Shown piece after piece: positions 15,751 to 26,564 of a stretch of 64,000 bases of DNA (positions are counted from its first letter, which is position 1; each line of letters begins with the position of its first letter). The position numbers were made by a program, and so were the translations under genes. The notes under the pieces were generated by a model. It did not search any database. It was not told the DNA's origin and saw only the letters and a list, made by a program, of their open reading frames with translations. The DNA is from Phycisphaerales bacterium (GTDB lineage Bacteria; Planctomycetota; Phycisphaerae; Phycisphaerales; UBA1924), in contig JADLFE010000050.1 in the NCBI GenBank assembly GCA_020845755.1, forward strand, positions 1 to 64,000. Reading direction: 5' to 3'.

Positions 15751-17570
15751 ACACCCTTGCATCTGCCCCGGTCCCCGCGCCGACGCTCGCAGCGATCACA
15801 GGCGCGGGTGTGCTGCAACTGTTGATCTACCTTGCGGTGCTGCTCGCGCTCGTCAAGCCTCTGGGTTGGTTCATGGCCCGCGTGCTGGAAGGGAAGGCGG
15901 GTGAAGCGCCGTTGGGGTTGGGACGCGCGCTCGGTTTGTTGGAGCGTGGCATCTACGCCATCTGCGGTGTTCGTACCAACGCGGAGAACCGGCCCGTCGA
16001 GACAGGCTGGAAGCCATACGCCGCGGGCATCCTCGTCTTCAATGCCCTTGGCTTCATCGCCGTCTTTGCGTTGCAGCGATTGCAGCACATGCTCCCCGCG
16101 AACCCGGCGGGGCTCGGCTCGGTCGAGGCCTCGTCCGCGTTCAACACCGCGATCTCCTTCGCCACCAACACCAACTGGCAGGGCTACGGCGGCGAGTCGA
16201 CGATGTCGTATCTCACGCAGATGCTCGGGCTGGGCGTGCAGAACGTCCTGAGCGCCGCGACCGGCATCGCCGTGCTGGCTGCGCTCATTCGCGGTCTTGC
16301 TCGCAGGTCGTCTGCCACGATCGGCAACTGCTGGGCGGACCTCACACGCGTGACGCTCTACATCCTGCTGCCGCTGAGCGCGGTGCTTGCGCTCGCGCTT
16401 GTAAGCCAGGGTGTCGTGCAGACGTTCCGCGGGCCGCAAGAGGTCGCGCTCATAGTGCCGCTCTCCCCCGCAACCTCCGATGGCGTCGCGGTGACAACGC
16501 AGACCATCCCGCTCGGTCCGGCCGCTTCGCAGATCGCGATCAAGCAACTCGGCACCAACGGCGGCGGGTTCTTCAATGTCAACTCCGCGCACCCGCTGGA
16601 GAACCCGACGGCACTCTCGAATTTCTTGCAAGCGCTGGCGATCCTTCTGATTCCCGCCGCGCTCTGCTGGACATTCGGCGAGATGGTCCGCGACCGGCGA
16701 CAGGGCTGGGCCGTGCTCGCGGCGATGCTGGTGATCTTCGTGCCACTTCTCACCGCTGCGTACGCGCTCGAGGCCCGGGGCAACCCGGCTATCGCAGCCT
16801 TCGGCGTCGATACCACGGCAAGCCTGGGTGAACTCGGCGGCAATATGGAGGGCAAGGAAGCACGGTTCGGCGTCGTCAACTCCGCGCTCTGGGCCGCCGC
16901 GACCACCGCCGCGAGCAACGGCAGCGTCAACTCCATGCACGACTCATTCACGCCGCTGGGCGGGCTCATCCCCATGTGGCTCATGCAACTCGGCGAGGTC
17001 GTCTTCGGCGGCGCGGGGTCGGGCCTCTACGGGATGCTCATGTTCGTCATCGTCGCCGTCTTCGTGGCGGGGCTGATGGTCGGCCGCGCGCCGGAGTATC
17101 TGGGCAAGAAAATCGAGCCCTTCGAGATGAAGATGGCGATGGTCTGCGTGCTGGTGCCGTGCGCGATCGTGCTCGTCGGCACCGCGGTTGCCGTGCTCAT
17201 TCCCGAAGGCAACACCACGAGCAACCCGGGCCCGCACGGCTTCAGCCAGATCCTCTACGCCTTCAGCAGCGCGGGCAACAACAACGGCTCGGCCTTCGCT
17301 GGGCTGGCGGCGAACACGCCCTTCTACAACATCGCGCTGGGGCTGGCGATGTGGTTCAGCCGGTTCTGGATCATCGTGCCGGTGCTCGCCGTCGCGGGGT
17401 CGCTCGCCGCGAAGCGGGTCAGCCCGATGACGAGCGGCACGTTGCCTACGCACACGCCGGTGTTCGTGCTCATGCTCGTCGCGGTGGTCGTGATCGTCGG
17501 AGCACTCACCTTCGTGCCCGCGCTCGCCCTCGGACCCGTGGTGGAGCATCTGCAACTTGTCTCCAAGTAA
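15747..17570 (+). CDS. kdpA: Potassium-transporting ATPase channel subunit KdpA
   Basis: Predicted 607-residue polytopic membrane protein that carries the K+ selectivity filter. Conserved family segments are visible: NTNWQGYGGESTMSYLTQM, LGTNGGGFFNVNSAHPLENP, and FSSAGNNNGSAFAGL. These are the repeated pore-loop regions of KdpA. The start is a GTG at 15747 that overlaps the kdpF stop; an upstream frame extension lacks homologous features. Length is slightly above the usual 560-600. Confidence 0.97.
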   Translation: MNTLASAPVPAPTLAAITGAGVLQLLIYLAVLLALVKPLGWFMARVLEGKAGEAPLGLGRALGLLERGIYAICGVRTNAENRPVETGWKPYAAGILVFNALGFIAVFALQRLQHMLPANPAGLGSVEASSAFNTAISFATNTNWQGYGGESTMSYLTQMLGLGVQNVLSAATGIAVLAALIRGLARRSSATIGNCWADLTRVTLYILLPLSAVLALALVSQGVVQTFRGPQEVALIVPLSPATSDGVAVTTQTIPLGPAASQIAIKQLGTNGGGFFNVNSAHPLENPTALSNFLQALAILLIPAALCWTFGEMVRDRRQGWAVLAAMLVIFVPLLTAAYALEARGNPAIAAFGVDTTASLGELGGNMEGKEARFGVVNSALWAAATTAASNGSVNSMHDSFTPLGGLIPMWLMQLGEVVFGGAGSGLYGMLMFVIVAVFVAGLMVGRAPEYLGKKIEPFEMKMAMVCVLVPCAIVLVGTAVAVLIPEGNTTSNPGPHGFSQILYAFSSAGNNNGSAFAGLAANTPFYNIALGLAMWFSRFWIIVPVLAVAGSLAAKRVSPMTSGTLPTHTPVFVLMLVAVVVIVGALTFVPALALGPVVEHLQLVSK

Positions 17571-17594
17571 CCCCGACGTCCTTTGGAACCCGCC

Positions 17595-19781
17595 ATGCCT
17601 CATCCGACCACTCACGCGTCCTCATCGATCTTCAACCCCGCCATCGTGCGCCCTGCCATCGGTTCGGCGCTGGCCAAACTCGACCCGCGCGTCCAGATCC
17701 GTAACCCCGTCATGTTCGTCGTGTGGGTGGTCAGCGTGCTCACAACGCTCCTTGCGGTCGCAGGGTTCGTCGGCAAGGGTGAAGCGGGCGGATACTCGCC
17801 GACGCTCGTGCTCGTGATCGCGCTATGGCTGTGGTTCACCGTGCTGTTTGCGAACTTCGCCGAGGCGATGGCCCAGGGGCGGGGCAAGGCCCAGGCCGCG
17901 AGCCTGCGGAAAAGCAAGCGTGACGTGACGGCGAGGAAAGTACGCACTGGGCTCTGGGCACGAGGTACTGGTGAGAAGCAGAGGGCCACGGATATCGGCA
18001 CGCTGAAGACCGAGAGTGTCTCCGGCGCAACACTCCGCAAGGACGACATCGTGCTTGTGCAAGCGGGGGACATCATCCCGGGCGATGGCGAGGTGATCGA
18101 GGGCGTCGCGAGCGTGAACGAGTCCGCTGTCACCGGAGAATCCGCGCCGGTCATCCGCGAGGCGGGCGGCGATCGCTCCAGCGTCGTTGGCGGCACGCAG
18201 GTCCTGAGCGATTGGCTCATCGTGCGGATCGCGGCGGACCCGGGCTCGTCGTTCCTCGACCGCATGATCGCGATGGTCGAAGGGGCCAAGCGTCAGAAGA
18301 CGCCCAACGAGATCGCGCTCGACATCCTGCTCGCCGCGCTGACGATCACGTTTCTGCTCGCCTGCGCCACGCTGCTGCCGTACTCGATCTATGCGGTGAC
18401 GCAGGCAAAGGCCGCAGACGCCGGAACCACCGCGTCGCCCATCACCGTAACCGTGCTCGTCGCGCTCTTGGTGTGCTTGATCCCCACGACCATCGGCGGT
18501 TTGCTCTCGGCGATCCGCATCGCGGGCATGGACCGCCTTGTGCAGGCCAACGTCATCGCCACCAGCGGGCGAGCGGTCGAGGCCGCGGGCGATGTTGATG
18601 TGCTGCTGTTGGACAAGACCGGCACGATCACCTTCGGCAACCGCATGGCGTCGGCGTTCTATTCCGTTGACGGGACCACCGCCGAGCAACTCGCCGACGC
18701 GGCCCAGATCTCTTCGCTCGCGGACGAGACGCCCGAAGGCCGTTCCATCGTCGTGCTCGCCAAGCAGAAGTACAACATTCGCGAGCGCGACATGCACGCG
18801 CTCGGCTTCGATGACAAGCCCGCGTCATTTGTCCCGTTCACCGCCAACACCCGCATGAGCGGCGTCGATCTGCCAGTCTCCACGCGGTACCCCCAGGGTC
18901 GCCAGATCCGAAAGGGCTCCGCCGACGCGATCGAGGCGTACGTCTCGCGCATGGGCGGCACGCCGAGCGTGCAGGCCCGCGAGATCGTGAACGAGGTCTC
19001 CAAGCGCGGCAGCACGCCGCTGGTCGTCGCTGACGGCAGCGGCAGGACATTGGGCGTGATCGAACTCAAGGACATTGTCAAGGGAGGAATCGCCGAGCGC
19101 TTCGCGGAACTCCGCCGCATGGGTATCAAGACCGTGATGATCACCGGAGATAACCCCGTGACCGCCGCCGCGATCGCCGCCGAGGCGGGAGTTGACGACT
19201 TTCTCGCGCAGGCCACGCCCGAAGCCAAGTTGAAACTCATCCGCGAGTATCAGCAGGGCGGGAGACTCGTCGCCATGACCGGCGACGGCACCAACGACGC
19301 CCCCGCGCTCGCGCAGGCCGATGTCGCCGTCGCGATGAACAGCGGCACGCAGGCGGCGAAGGAAGCGGGCAACATGGTCGACCTGGACTCCAACCCAACC
19401 AAACTCATCGAGATCGTCCGCATCGGCAAGCAACTCCTCATGACCCGCGGCTCGCTCACCACTTTCAGCATCGCCAACGACGTCGCCAAGTACTTCGCCA
19501 TCATCCCCGCCGCGTTCATGAGCACCTACCCCGCGCTGGGCACGCTCAACATCATGCGGCTGAACCCCGAGACGGCGATCCTGTCAAGCGTCGTCTTCAA
19601 CGCTCTGATCATCGTGATGCTTATCCCGCTTGCCCTCCGCGGTGTGAAGTACCGCCCCGTCGAGGCCAGCCGCCTGCTCGGGCACAACCTGCTCGTCTAC
19701 GGCGTGGGCGGGCTCATCGTGCCGTTCGTCGGGATCAAGGTCATCGATGTCCTCGTGAACCTGCTTGCGTTCTGGAACTGA
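17595..19781 (+). CDS. kdpB: Potassium-transporting P-type ATPase subunit KdpB
   Basis: Predicted 728 residues. Catalytic subunit of the P-type ATPase, with the phosphorylated aspartate D340 in DKTGT, the SVTGESAP-type A-domain motif (SAVTGESAP), and the hinge motif [17 protein letters not shown]. Start ATG at 17595, 24 nt after kdpA. ATP hydrolysis here drives K+ import through KdpA. Confidence 0.97.
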   Translation: MPHPTTHASSSIFNPAIVRPAIGSALAKLDPRVQIRNPVMFVVWVVSVLTTLLAVAGFVGKGEAGGYSPTLVLVIALWLWFTVLFANFAEAMAQGRGKAQAASLRKSKRDVTARKVRTGLWARGTGEKQRATDIGTLKTESVSGATLRKDDIVLVQAGDIIPGDGEVIEGVASVNESAVTGESAPVIREAGGDRSSVVGGTQVLSDWLIVRIAADPGSSFLDRMIAMVEGAKRQKTPNEIALDILLAALTITFLLACATLLPYSIYAVTQAKAADAGTTASPITVTVLVALLVCLIPTTIGGLLSAIRIAGMDRLVQANVIATSGRAVEAAGDVDVLLLDKTGTITFGNRMASAFYSVDGTTAEQLADAAQISSLADETPEGRSIVVLAKQKYNIRERDMHALGFDDKPASFVPFTANTRMSGVDLPVSTRYPQGRQIRKGSADAIEAYVSRMGGTPSVQAREIVNEVSKRGSTPLVVADGSGRTLGVIELKDIVKGGIAERFAELRRMGIKTVMITGDNPVTAAAIAAEAGVDDFLAQATPEAKLKLIREYQQGGRLVAMTGDGTNDAPALAQADVAVAMNSGTQAAKEAGNMVDLDSNPTKLIEIVRIGKQLLMTRGSLTTFSIANDVAKYFAIIPAAFMSTYPALGTLNIMRLNPETAILSSVVFNALIIVMLIPLALRGVKYRPVEASRLLGHNLLVYGVGGLIVPFVGIKVIDVLVNLLAFWN

Positions 19782-19784
19782 ACC

Positions 19785-20468
19785 ATGCTCACCCACCTTC
19801 GCCCCGCGCTCGTTCTCTTCGTGCTCCTCTCGCTCATCACGGGCGTGGTCTATCCGATCGTCATCACCGCTGTCGCGCAGGTCGCATACGCCGACAAGGC
19901 CAATGGTTCGATCATCGTTGATGCCGATGGCAAGCCCATCGGCTCCTCGCTCATCGGCCAGGAGTTTGGTACGAGTGACCCCGCGTCGGCACTTCGGCTG
20001 GCCACGTGGTTCTGGGGCCGACCCAGCGCCACCGCCCCCGTGCCGTACACCGCGCTCAACCTAGACAAGGGCACGGGATCGAGCGGCAGCAACCTCGCCC
20101 CGACCAACCCGGCGCTCCTCGACAACATCAAGGCCCGCATCGCCGCCCTCGATGCGGCGGACGCAAGCGTCGGCATCGTGCGCGTCGCTTCCGGCTCACC
20201 ATCCCGCACGTCCGCCGTCCCGGTCGACCTGGTCACCGCCTCCGCCAGCGGCCTGGACCCGCACATCTCTCCCGCAGCGGCCGAGTACCAGGTACCTCGC
20301 GTTGCCAAGGCCCGCGGCTTGACCGAGGATGCCGTCCGTGCGCTCGTCCGTGAGCACACCCAAGGCCGTGCCCTCGGCGTGCTCGGTGAGCCTGTGGTGA
20401 ACGTGTTCGCCCTGAATCAGTCCCTCGCAACATTTCGCGGTGATGATGACGACGGCTCAATACGATGA
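19785..20468 (+). CDS. kdpC: Potassium-transporting ATPase subunit KdpC
   Basis: Predicted 227 residues: one N-terminal membrane helix (LVLFVLLSLITGVVYPIVIT), then a periplasmic domain with the family's IGQEF and GLDPHISPAAAEYQ motifs. It is somewhat longer than the usual 190 or so, with a polar C-terminal tail. It starts 3 nt after kdpB and overlaps kdpD by 4 nt. Confidence 0.95.
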   Translation: MLTHLRPALVLFVLLSLITGVVYPIVITAVAQVAYADKANGSIIVDADGKPIGSSLIGQEFGTSDPASALRLATWFWGRPSATAPVPYTALNLDKGTGSSGSNLAPTNPALLDNIKARIAALDAADASVGIVRVASGSPSRTSAVPVDLVTASASGLDPHISPAAAEYQVPRVAKARGLTEDAVRALVREHTQGRALGVLGEPVVNVFALNQSLATFRGDDDDGSIR

Positions 20469-23452
20469 CGCATCAGATGGCTCCCGAGGAGACCAACCCG
20501 AGCCCGCAACCGACCGACGAGGTCTTGGACCGCTTCAAGCGTGAGCAGCGGGGCACTGTCGATGGCGAACAGGTCGCGGGATCGGCGCAGCCCCGCGGGC
20601 GGCTGAAGATCTTCTTTGGCATGTCGCCGGGCGTCGGCAAGACCTACGCCATGCTCGCGGCGGCGCAGCGGATGGCTGGCCAGGGCGTGGATGTTGCCGT
20701 CGGCGTGGTCGAGACGCACGCCCGTGCCGAGACCGAGCGGATGCTGCTGGGGCTGGACATCATCCCGCGGATCAAGATCGAGTATCAAGCGGCGGGGATG
20801 TACGAGTTCGACGTGGACGCGGCGATCCGCCGTCGGCCGGACATCCTGCTCCTCGACGAACTGGCGCACAGCAACGCGCCGGGATCACCATCAGGCCGGG
20901 CCAAGCGCTGGCAGGATGCTGAGGCATGCCTGGCGGCGGGCGTGAACGTGTACACCACGCTGAACGTGCAGCACCTGGAGTCGATCAACGACGTCGTCGC
21001 GCAGATCACGGGTGTGCGTGTGAGCGAGACCGTGCCAGACCGCGTCTTCGACGAGGCCGACGAGATCGAACTGGTTGACCTCCCGCCCGACGCGCTGCAC
21101 GAGCGCCTTAAGGCCGGAAAGGTCTATATCGGAGAGCACGCGGCGCGGGCCGTCGATCCGAGCGACGGCTTCTTCCGCAAGGGCAACTTGACCGCGCTGC
21201 GCGAACTGGCCCTCCGCCGAACGGCCGCGTGGGTCGATTCGGAGATGCGGCGCTACAAGCAGGACCGGGGCATCCGCGCCGTCTGGCCCGCGGGTGAACG
21301 GATCGTGGTCGCCGTCAGCCCGAGCCCCATGTCGGGCAAACTGGTGCGGGCCGCCAAACGCATGGCGGCCGGGTTGCACGCGGACCTCATCGCGGTGTAC
21401 GTCGAGACTCCTCGCACGGCAAACCTCTCGACCGCGAATCGGGAACGGCTGGACGCGAACCTGCGGCTGGCCGAGTCGCTCGGGGGTACGACGCACACCG
21501 TCGCGGGCGATAACGCGGCTCGCGAATTGATCGCCTTCGCACGGTCACGCAACGTCGGCAGGATCGTTGTCGGAAAGACCGAGCGGCCTCGCTGGAAGGA
21601 AGTTCTTCTTGGCTCCTTCATCGACACCCTGATCCGCCAGAGCGGCGACATCGACATCTACGTCGTTCGAGGCGACGAGCAGGCCTCTGGGGTGCCAGAC
21701 CCGGTGCGATACTCCGGTCGTGGGAGCACTCCTGCCCCAAAGCCTCCCGCCCGTGTCGCAGGCGAACTCGCGGTATCCGCGGGCTTGGTCGCCGCGTGCG
21801 CCCTGCTCGGGCTTGCGTTCTATCGGCCCCCGGATCTGTCCGAGGAGTCACTGATCCTCCTCGCGGGTGTGGTTGTGAGCGCGCTGTGGTTCGGTCGCCT
21901 TGCGGCCATGTTCGCCAGCATTGTGGCGGTGCTGGCCTTCAACTACTTCTTCACCGAGCCACGATTCACGCTGATTATTAACGACTCCGGCTACCTGATC
22001 ACCTTCGTCGTGATGCTCGCCGTGGGTGCCGTTGTCGGCACGCTTGCGGCCCGCGCACGAGAGCAGCGGATCCGCGCCTGGTCACGCGAGCGGGCGACGG
22101 CCGCACAGCACGCGCTCTCGCGCGAGCTCGCAGCCGCACGCGATGCCCGCAGCGTCGCCGCGATCGTTGCACGGCATACGCACGACCTGCTCCATGCCGA
22201 TGCGGTCGTCTGTACTCCCACGCCGGGGGCGGGAGCCGCTTCCTCATCCAGGCCGAATGGGCTTGATGTTGCTGCCGCAGCAGGCTCGGGCGCTCCGGAT
22301 TGGTACTCCGGCGAAGGTGAGAAGCCTGCGCGCGAGCGAGGTGTGGCTCAGTGGGCCTTCGACCACGGCACCCCCGCTGGTCGCGGCACATCGACGCTCC
22401 CCTCGGCCCAGGCTCGTTACCAGCCCCTGGTTGGGAGCCAAGGCCGGGTTGGAGTTCTCGGTGTCCGGGCCCAGGTGACGAATGACGTCGATCCCTTCGA
22501 CGCGGCCCAACTCGCCACGCTCGATTCGATCGCGTCGCAAGCCGCTTCGGCGCTCGAACGCGTCACGCTTGCCGAATCCGAGCAGTCTGCCCGCATCAAC
22601 GCCGAGCGTGAACGGCTCCGCAGCGCGCTGCTCAGTTCCGTGTCCCACGACCTCCGTACGCCACTCGCCAGCATCACCGGCGCCGCGAGCACGCTCCAGC
22701 AGGCGGACGCCTCCCACAAGTTGGAAGGAACCGATCGCGGTGGGGGTGGCATCGACGAGCCGACACGCGCAGCCCTCCTCCGAACGATCGTTGACGAATC
22801 GTCCCGACTCAATGACATCATCGCCAACCTTGTCTTTGCCACTCGGCTGGAGTCCGGCTCTGTTGACCTGCGGCGGGAGTGGACGACGGTCGAGGAAATC
22901 GTGGGGGCTGGGCTCTCACGCCACCGCAACGCCCTCGCCTCGCGCCCATTCCGCGTCCATGTTCCCACCGACTTGCCCATGATCCGCGTCGACAACGCCA
23001 TGCTCCCGCAGGTCGTCCATAACCTCGTCGAAAACGCACTCCGCTACACCGCGCAGGGTACCGCGCTGGGGATATCAGCATGGACAAGCGAGACGAATGT
23101 CGTCGTCAAGGTCTGGGACGAGGGCGCCGGGCTCGCTGACGATGAGTCATCCAAGGTGTTCGAACGCTTCTATAGAGGCCGCGCCAGTAAAGCCGGCGGC
23201 CCGAGTTCCGCTCGTGCGACATCGACAGGCATGGGCCTCGGACTGACGATCTGCGATGGGATCATCAGTGTGCATGGTGGACGTATCTGGGCGGAGCCCA
23301 ATACCCCAAACGGCGTCGCGTTCCTCTTCTCGCTCCCGATCGATCACCCGCAGCCGGCACTTCCAGCCAAGGAGGACCCGGCAGAGAATCGGGGTATTGC
23401 CACCCTGCCGGCAACGACCGACGGCGGGCAAATCGGGAGGAGTGCGTCATGA
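20465..23452 (+). CDS. kdpD: Osmosensitive K+ channel histidine kinase KdpD
   Basis: Predicted 995 residues. Order: an N-terminal KdpD domain with Walker A GMSPGVGKT (52-60), a universal-stress-like domain, a four-helix DUF4118 membrane region around residues 435-535, a GAF-like domain, the HisKA helix with H728 in SVSHDLRTPLAS, and an ATPase domain with NLVENALRYT and GMGLGLTICDGI. It senses K+ limitation or ionic stress and controls KdpE. It overlaps kdpC (ATGA) and kdpE (ATGA). Complete by all visible motifs. Confidence 0.96.
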   Translation: MTHQMAPEETNPSPQPTDEVLDRFKREQRGTVDGEQVAGSAQPRGRLKIFFGMSPGVGKTYAMLAAAQRMAGQGVDVAVGVVETHARAETERMLLGLDIIPRIKIEYQAAGMYEFDVDAAIRRRPDILLLDELAHSNAPGSPSGRAKRWQDAEACLAAGVNVYTTLNVQHLESINDVVAQITGVRVSETVPDRVFDEADEIELVDLPPDALHERLKAGKVYIGEHAARAVDPSDGFFRKGNLTALRELALRRTAAWVDSEMRRYKQDRGIRAVWPAGERIVVAVSPSPMSGKLVRAAKRMAAGLHADLIAVYVETPRTANLSTANRERLDANLRLAESLGGTTHTVAGDNAARELIAFARSRNVGRIVVGKTERPRWKEVLLGSFIDTLIRQSGDIDIYVVRGDEQASGVPDPVRYSGRGSTPAPKPPARVAGELAVSAGLVAACALLGLAFYRPPDLSEESLILLAGVVVSALWFGRLAAMFASIVAVLAFNYFFTEPRFTLIINDSGYLITFVVMLAVGAVVGTLAARAREQRIRAWSRERATAAQHALSRELAAARDARSVAAIVARHTHDLLHADAVVCTPTPGAGAASSSRPNGLDVAAAAGSGAPDWYSGEGEKPARERGVAQWAFDHGTPAGRGTSTLPSAQARYQPLVGSQGRVGVLGVRAQVTNDVDPFDAAQLATLDSIASQAASALERVTLAESEQSARINAERERLRSALLSSVSHDLRTPLASITGAASTLQQADASHKLEGTDRGGGGIDEPTRAALLRTIVDESSRLNDIIANLVFATRLESGSVDLRREWTTVEEIVGAGLSRHRNALASRPFRVHVPTDLPMIRVDNAMLPQVVHNLVENALRYTAQGTALGISAWTSETNVVVKVWDEGAGLADDESSKVFERFYRGRASKAGGPSSARATSTGMGLGLTICDGIISVHGGRIWAEPNTPNGVAFLFSLPIDHPQPALPAKEDPAENRGIATLPATTDGGQIGRSAS

Positions 23453-24288
23453 GCGACTCAACTCCAAGTCCGGCACGTGCGCTGCCGCTCCAGGCCACGC
23501 CGCCCGCGCACATGCCCCTCGTCCTCATCATCGAGGACGAGGAGCCTATCCGGCGCTTCCTCCGCGCCACGCTCCAAGCCAACCACTACCGCGTGAAAGA
23601 AGCGGGCACCGCCCGCGACGGTGCCTTGCTGGCCGTGACCACCTATCCGGATGTCATTCTGCTGGATCTCGGCCTTCCCGACGGCGACGGCCTGAACGTC
23701 ACCCGCGCGATCCGCAAAGAGTCGCGCACGCCGATTGTCGTTCTCTCCGCACGCGGGCAGGAGAGCGACAAGGTGGCCGCGCTCGATGCCGGAGCCGACG
23801 ACTACCTCACCAAGCCCTTCGGCGTCGGTGAACTGCTCGCACGTCTCCGAGTGGCCATGCGCCATGCCAATGCGTCGAATGATCGTGGCGCTGTCGGGAG
23901 CGTGGACGTGCCGCCATACGAGTGCACCGCCGATGGCCGCACGTTGCGCATCGACATCGCCGCGAGACTTGTCTTTGTGACCGACCTGACCACCGGCCCC
24001 GAAAGCCCCGGACGCCGCGAGATCCGCCTCACGCCTATGGAGTTCAAACTCCTGGCGTTCATGGTCAAACACGCAGGAAAGGTGCTCACCCATCAGATGA
24101 TCCTCAAGGAGGTCTGGGGCCCGCAGCACGCCAGCGACGTGCAGTACCTCCGCGTGTACGCGGGCGAACTGCGGAAGAAGTTGGAGGCCGATCCCGCCCA
24201 ACCTCGGTTCATCGTCACCGAGCCGGGCGTGGGCTATCGACTGGCTGAAGGCACACCGGGATCGGGCGTTGCGTCACCCGGAACTTGA
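23449..24288 (+). CDS. kdpE: Response regulator KdpE
   Basis: Predicted 279-residue OmpR-type regulator. The receiver has the IIEDEE acidic patch, D73 in ILLDLGLPDGDG, a serine in VVLSARG and a lysine in YLTKPF. The C-terminal winged helix includes LTPMEFKLLAFMVKHAGKVL. It is longer than typical KdpE (about 225) because of an N-terminal extension of about 20 residues and an insert before the DNA-binding domain. It would activate the kdp operon under K+ limitation. No KdpE box was recognised. Confidence 0.95.
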   Translation: MSDSTPSPARALPLQATPPAHMPLVLIIEDEEPIRRFLRATLQANHYRVKEAGTARDGALLAVTTYPDVILLDLGLPDGDGLNVTRAIRKESRTPIVVLSARGQESDKVAALDAGADDYLTKPFGVGELLARLRVAMRHANASNDRGAVGSVDVPPYECTADGRTLRIDIAARLVFVTDLTTGPESPGRREIRLTPMEFKLLAFMVKHAGKVLTHQMILKEVWGPQHASDVQYLRVYAGELRKKLEADPAQPRFIVTEPGVGYRLAEGTPGSGVASPGT

Positions 24289-25184
24289 CCGCATCGGATC
24301 ACAATTTGCTGCACATGATGGCACCGACGCGGTGGTGCAGCAGAAGCCGCCGGATCCAAGGGGAGGATCCAGGCGCACCATCTGATCGAGAAGAGGTACA
24401 TCAAGAGCGGTCGAGCGTTGGATGGCTGGAATCCCAACGACTTCCCGGCGGTCATCCTGACTCGGAAACAGCACCAGATGAACAGCGCAAAGCCGCGGAA
24501 CGAGTTCTATGCGCAAAGGAAGAAATACAAGGGTCACTTCAGGCGGGATTACGTGAACGAACTCAGGGCCATGGACGAGCGTATCTACGCCGGTCTGCCG
24601 GATGGCTCGACAGCGTCATCAAGTTCTTGGAGTAGCACCCGGCCATGATGCACACGATCCAATTCACCTATGTGCATCAGTCCATGCGACGCATGAAGAT
24701 GGAGTCCATCATGAAGTAAGCCGGAATCCCGATCAACCAGGCTGAGTACACCGGGATGATGCTGCGACTCGAGATCACGCTACCCGCAATGATCAGGGAG
24801 TCTGATTCGTGCTTCTCTATCCTCCGAACCCAGTATGCAGGACACCACCGGCATCGTCACAGTCTCGCAGGAAACCGCTTCCCGGGTCGATTGGCGTCAG
24901 TTCCCGGATGGAGTTCGCAGACCAGTGATTTCAACGCTCGAACAGGAGCCTAAGTCCTAGACCGCGTCGTATTCGACGATCGCCACCTCGGGCGTCGCGC
25001 ACTCATGACTCGATGCCCTCGGCCGCTGGCGGCGTTCACGGTGAAGAACTCGGCGAGGTCGGCGACCCTTGTTCGAGGCGCTGAACGGGCAGCCGGTGTT
25101 GACGATCTCGTCATCCAACTAGTTCAACACCGCGATCCCGCTCACCGTGAAGGTTGAGCCGCGATCCAACATTCCCCGCCCGGG
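24289..25184. other. Decayed region downstream of kdp
   Basis: Nearly 900 nt without an intact gene. The first third holds a frameshifted HNH/LHH-type nuclease domain remnant (24319-24648). A following frame starting at ATG 24645 continues to about 24955 but has an in-frame stop at 24717. The last part has only short broken frames. This looks like a degenerating toxin or accessory locus. Confidence 0.5.
24319..24648 (+). pseudogene. Remnant of an LHH/HNH-type nuclease (polymorphic-toxin-like) C-terminal domain
   Basis: After a stop at 24316, a plus-strand frame reads RIQAHHLIEKRY, then NDFPAVILTRKQHQMN, then a charged helix. The AHHLIEKR...(FPAV)..LT..HQ layout is that of toxin nuclease domains with an HH signature, as found at the C-termini of polymorphic toxins. 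There is no start codon at a sensible place and no N-terminal delivery region. Near 24605 the frame appears to shift: another frame supplies a natural-looking end (WLDSVIKFLE and stop). It is therefore called a broken fragment. The family label rests on motif memory. Confidence 0.5.
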
Positions 25185-26564
25185 TCAATACTCCCTGTCC
25201 GTGACGATTCCAGGCTGGGGCACGGGGTAGCGCCCCGTGGCATCGGGCATCACAGGCGCTTCCGAGTCCTTCGTGAGTTGAGCCACGCCCGGCGCAAACT
25301 CGTGCTTACATTCCAACATCTCCTTGAACGTGATCTCGCGCCCCGTGTGCGCCGCCATGCGCCCCATGTTGCACACAAGGCTGGCTTCGATCCCGCGCCG
25401 AGCCTCGTTGTACGCCACGTTGTCCCGGATCGCGTTGATGAAATCGTGCCACTCGTTCCGATACGGGTTTTCTTGGCCCGGCGGAACCTCGGACTGCCAT
25501 ACGAGGCTGTCCCTGCTGAAGTCGCGTCGGGTGTGGATGCGACTCGGTGTTCCGCAGTCGCCGTTGGCGGAGACAATCGCCGAGGCCTTCGTGCCGTGCA
25601 TGTAACTCATAAACCGGTCCTGGCAGCCGTCTATGTTCCGCCCGTCGAACATCATCTTCGTACCGTCTGGGTAGGTGTACTCGACCGCGTACGAGTCGAA
25701 GTTCTGGTCGATGTAGGGCACGCCGTCCGCGCGCGAGCGGTAGTGGCGTCCGCCCAGCGCCTGCGCCTTCTCCGGCCACGCGCCCTTCATCCAGCACAGT
25801 TGGTCGATGATGTGGATGAAGAAGTCGTTGAACGCGCCGCCGCTGGCCCACAGGAAACTGTGGAACCGCCGGATCTGGTAATCGAGTTCGCTGATCCCCT
25901 CCGGCTTGGGCAGGGATCGGAAGTTCACGATGGGACCCTGCATGCGGTACCCGTGCTGTGAGATGATCTCGCCTAGTTCACCGGCCTGCACACGCCTGGC
26001 GAGTTCCTGGAGCGGCCGGCTGTGCCGCGACATCAGGCCCACCGCGACCTTCAGGTTCTTCTGACCCGCGCGCTCGGCCAGTTCGAGCATCCGCCTGCTG
26101 CTCGGCCCGTCCACGCTGATCGGCTTCTCCATGAAGACGTTCAGCCCCTTCTCGATCGCATACGCGAAATGGACCCAGCGGAAGGCCGGCGGCGTCGCGA
26201 GGATGACCACATCCCCGGGGCGCAGGCAATCCATGGCGTGCCGGTAGCCATCGAAGCCCACGAAGCGGCGTTCCGGCGCCACATCGAGCCCGCTTTGTAT
26301 CTCTTCAGCGAGCGCCGTGTGGCTCGCCGTCAGCCGGTCCTCGAAGACGTCGGTCATCGCGACCAGCCGTATCGGCCCGCGCCCCACCGAGAGCACGTCG
26401 GCCGCCGCGCCGCTACCACGTCCGCCGCAACCCACGAGCGCTACCTGAATGGTGTCCCCACCGCCCGCGTGCACGGCCCCGATCGCGTGCGTGCCGACCA
26501 TCGCCGCTGCTGTGATGCCCGCTGCGTCACCCAGGAACTCCCGCCGTGTCTTCGGTGTGTGCAT
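25185..26564 (-). CDS. Secreted Gfo/Idh/MocA-family oxidoreductase (Tat signal)
   Basis: Predicted 459 residues. The N-terminus has a twin-arginine-type signal (KTRREFLGDAAGITAAAMVG), so export by Tat is likely. Next comes a Rossmann NAD(P)-binding motif (VALVGCGGRGSG) and the family EKP motif (VFMEKPIS) at the nicotinamide site. The C-terminal half fits the Gfo/Idh/MocA alpha/beta domain. These enzymes oxidise or epimerise sugars and cyclitols, and planctomycetes have many exported copies. The substrate is unknown. ATG at 26564 has GGAG five nt upstream. It stands alone on its strand. Confidence 0.9.
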   Translation of the reverse strand: MHTPKTRREFLGDAAGITAAAMVGTHAIGAVHAGGGDTIQVALVGCGGRGSGAAADVLSVGRGPIRLVAMTDVFEDRLTASHTALAEEIQSGLDVAPERRFVGFDGYRHAMDCLRPGDVVILATPPAFRWVHFAYAIEKGLNVFMEKPISVDGPSSRRMLELAERAGQKNLKVAVGLMSRHSRPLQELARRVQAGELGEIISQHGYRMQGPIVNFRSLPKPEGISELDYQIRRFHSFLWASGGAFNDFFIHIIDQLCWMKGAWPEKAQALGGRHYRSRADGVPYIDQNFDSYAVEYTYPDGTKMMFDGRNIDGCQDRFMSYMHGTKASAIVSANGDCGTPSRIHTRRDFSRDSLVWQSEVPPGQENPYRNEWHDFINAIRDNVAYNEARRGIEASLVCNMGRMAAHTGREITFKEMLECKHEFAPGVAQLTKDSEAPVMPDATGRYPVPQPGIVTDREY

